A DNA stretch of 32,666 bases from Bacteroidota bacterium. Lineage in GTDB: Bacteria; Bacteroidota; Bacteroidia; Sphingobacteriales; Sphingobacteriaceae. A model generated the notes under the pieces. That model was not told where the DNA came from and searched no databases. It was given only the letters and a program-made list of their open reading frames with translations. Position 1 is the first letter of the stretch; each line of letters starts with the position of its first letter. The stretch is taken from positions 1 to 32,666 of the forward strand of contig JABDBM010000045.1 in NCBI GenBank assembly GCA_013288685.1, given 5' to 3'. Positions 32,201 through 32,666 of the stretch are shown one piece after another. A program made the position numbers and the translations under genes.

Positions 32201-32666
32201 CTGAAGTAGGGGCTGGTATTTTCCAGCGCATGCTCGAAAAGCGCCGCGCCCTTCATTTTGATGCCTGACTTCGGCATGATCGCAAATTCCTCATCGGTCT
32301 TGGCATTGCCATGCCGGTAGTTCACCTTAAAGGAGTCCACCGAGGAAAAGAACTCTATGTTGGTTTCCAGGCTAAACAGGTCGCTGGCGAACTGCTCATA
32401 ATACCGTATTGGTATCCAGCGTTCACCTAAGTTAAAGTCCAGCACTTCAAAAGGAATCTTCTCCGGCTGTACACGCCGGATGGCGGCGAGACTGCGGGCC
32501 AGTTGGATATCTTCTGGGTTTTCTATTGCAATTTGTTCGGCCTTTTCCAGCTTGGCAACGACATTGCCGGAGAGATAAGCATCAGTAGTTTCCCATTGCC
32601 TGCTTACCGGGTTTAGCAAAATGTTTCTGTCCAGCTTGCGCACCAGTTCATTTTCATCCAGCCCTG
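29281..32666 (-). CDS. C-terminal part of a giant SNF2-type helicase of a conjugative element (5' truncated)
   Basis: The frame is open to the window edge, so the start lies outside (a GTG at 32643 is only an internal codon). At least 1,127 residues are visible. Motif I EVGLGKT (255-259 from that GTG), a VDESHKFKN DExH-type box near 420 and [10 protein letters not shown] near 765 (motif VI) define an SNF2-like helicase. The rest includes a long coiled-coil-like region ending in the C-terminal [13 protein letters not shown]. Full-length relatives on Bacteroidota elements are about 1,800 residues and often carry an N-terminal methylase domain, which is not in this window. Probably remodels element DNA during transfer, or counters restriction. 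Confidence 0.85.
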   Translation of the reverse strand, partial: GLDENELVRKLDRNILLNPVSRQWETTDAYLSGNVVAKLEKAEQIAIENPEDIQLARSLAAIRRVQPEKIPFEVLDFNLGERWIPIRYYEQFASDLFSLETNIEFFSSVDSFKVNYRHGNAKTDEEFAIMPKSGIKMKGAALFEHALENTSPYFSYTIGKGDSAIRLPDNDAIQLGHQKIESIRSRFEEWLRDLPNAEKQRLEDLYNKTFNCYVLRQYDGSHLAFPGLDRKALGIADLYKSQKDAAWRIIQNRGALIDHEVGLGKTLTMIIAAQEMKRLGIVQKPMILALKANVGQITDTYRKAYPQAKILAPGENDFTPVKRQALFHQIKNNNWDCIILTHDQFGKIPQSPEIQQQIFEIELDNIDRDLDTLRSLGGEVSRSILKGLELRKTNLEVKLKLVLDAIDKKKDTGIDFQEMNVDHLFVDESHKFKNLTFTTRHTRVAGLGNQEGSQKALNMLFAVRTLQQKFDSDLCVTFLSGTPISNSLTEMYLIFKYLRPNELERQHIGNFDGWAAVFAKKTTDFEFSVTNQITAKERFRHFIKVPELALFYNEITDYKTAKHISLDKPELEETLVNIQPTPDQQDFIGRLMRFAETGDATLIGRAPLTAEEDNARMLIATNYAKKMSADMRLIDPDYEDHPDNKVNVAARKIAEIYKLSAVHKGTQILFSDIGTPKPGVFNIYDALKEKLVRDFEIPEHEITFIHDWSDRQKPELFRRMNAGEIRLLLGSTEKAGTGLNVQARVLAMHHFDTPWRPSDLEQRDGRGARQGNWLAKQHYGNKVLNFIYGVEQSLDAYKFNLLKNKQTFISQMKNCELNVRTLDEGALDEKSGMNFSEYIAILSGDTTLLDKAKVEKKVAQLEGWKSAHFKEVARNRYSLENAEKELLSVKETLAGVLKDQALYQKELKFAKDGSKLNPVNLTGYDLADSEALGKKIIEFYRGWKPKRDEPEEKQIGILYGFNLYIRQQKEGYEEDNLFKYRLQNHLFAEGPGGIKYLSGGGHPNVDNPKLAARYFLNAIDKVNGLRDTYEKKRSELEKEIPTLRELSQKTFEKESELTELRVELRRLEGEIAAKIRETQMKAVPADEEEIAADEVISDTLDHSENLRNIRLQSFDLPGSYPAEGMGR

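Noticed and set aside
1..32666. CRISPR arrays, tRNA genes, integrases or transposases
   Set aside because: No regularly spaced short repeats, no cloverleaf-like sequence and no recombinase or DDE motif were recognised in any frame; a profile search would be needed to exclude diverged ones.

Overview
The window looks like part of an integrative and conjugative element (or a closely related mobile island) from a Bacteroidota genome, most likely Sphingobacteriaceae (Mucilaginibacter/Pedobacter-like). Three things point there. The right third carries a conjugation and DNA-processing cluster typical of Bacteroidota elements: a VirD4-type coupling protein, DUF4099/DUF3945, ArdC-like, Api92-like and a giant SNF2-type helicase. 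Several gene starts are preceded by the TAnnTTTG -7 box of Bacteroidota promoters. Shine-Dalgarno sequences are mostly absent. No tRNA, rRNA, CRISPR array, integrase or transposase was recognised, so the element's ends are outside the window.

Layout. (1) Positions 1-476 hold the end of an unknown gene and a small unknown gene on the + strand. (2) Positions 686-8969 form a minus-strand defence island. In transcription order it contains a single-chain SIR2-APAZ-MID-PIWI short Argonaute (1060 aa), a 510-aa protein with a degenerate Mrr-type nuclease fold, a STAND NTPase with an intact Mrr nuclease domain, a protein with an HEPN-like RNase motif, and a proteasome-like (Ntn-hydrolase-like) protein. 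Spacing is 3, 26, 89 and 3 nt. The 89-nt gap contains a promoter-like box, so the last two genes may be their own unit. (3) Positions 9124-10289 hold an unknown protein and a GC-rich, structured, apparently non-coding stretch with inverted repeats and copy A of an imperfect direct repeat.

(4) Positions 10290-19218 hold two more defence-type modules transcribed towards each other. A plus-strand operon encodes TcmP, a Gp37/Gp68 (DUF5131) three-Cys protein and a Lit/U49-like zinc peptidase. A minus-strand operon encodes a YeeA-like adenine methyltransferase, a superfamily 2 helicase and a GIY-YIG/T5orf172 protein. Their last genes share a TTAA that supplies both stop codons. Copy B of the direct repeat lies just beyond, at 19471-19552, so the two copies bracket this pair of modules. 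(5) Positions 19614-22357 hold a CoiA-like nuclease gene, a remnant of a small membrane protein gene, two small coupled unknown genes and a secreted S1/P1 nuclease with an extra OB-like domain.

(6) Positions 22374-32666 hold the minus-strand conjugation/maintenance cluster, from a truncated helicase through MobC/TraG-type coupling protein, a small unknown, an M23 peptidase, an ArdC-like protein with a damaged zinc site, a DUF4099/DUF3945 protein, a Toprim-like protein with a damaged acidic site, a bPH2 membrane protein, a small membrane protein and an Api92-like protein. The genes are tightly packed with several 1- to 4-nt overlaps.

The overall picture is a conjugative backbone carrying a stack of anti-phage modules. 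The best candidates for something undescribed are the HEPN/proteasome-like gene pair, the extra nuclease-like partner coupled to the fused SIR2-Argonaute, and the TcmP/DUF5131/U49-peptidase operon. All functions are inferred from sequence motifs read by eye; no database search was possible.
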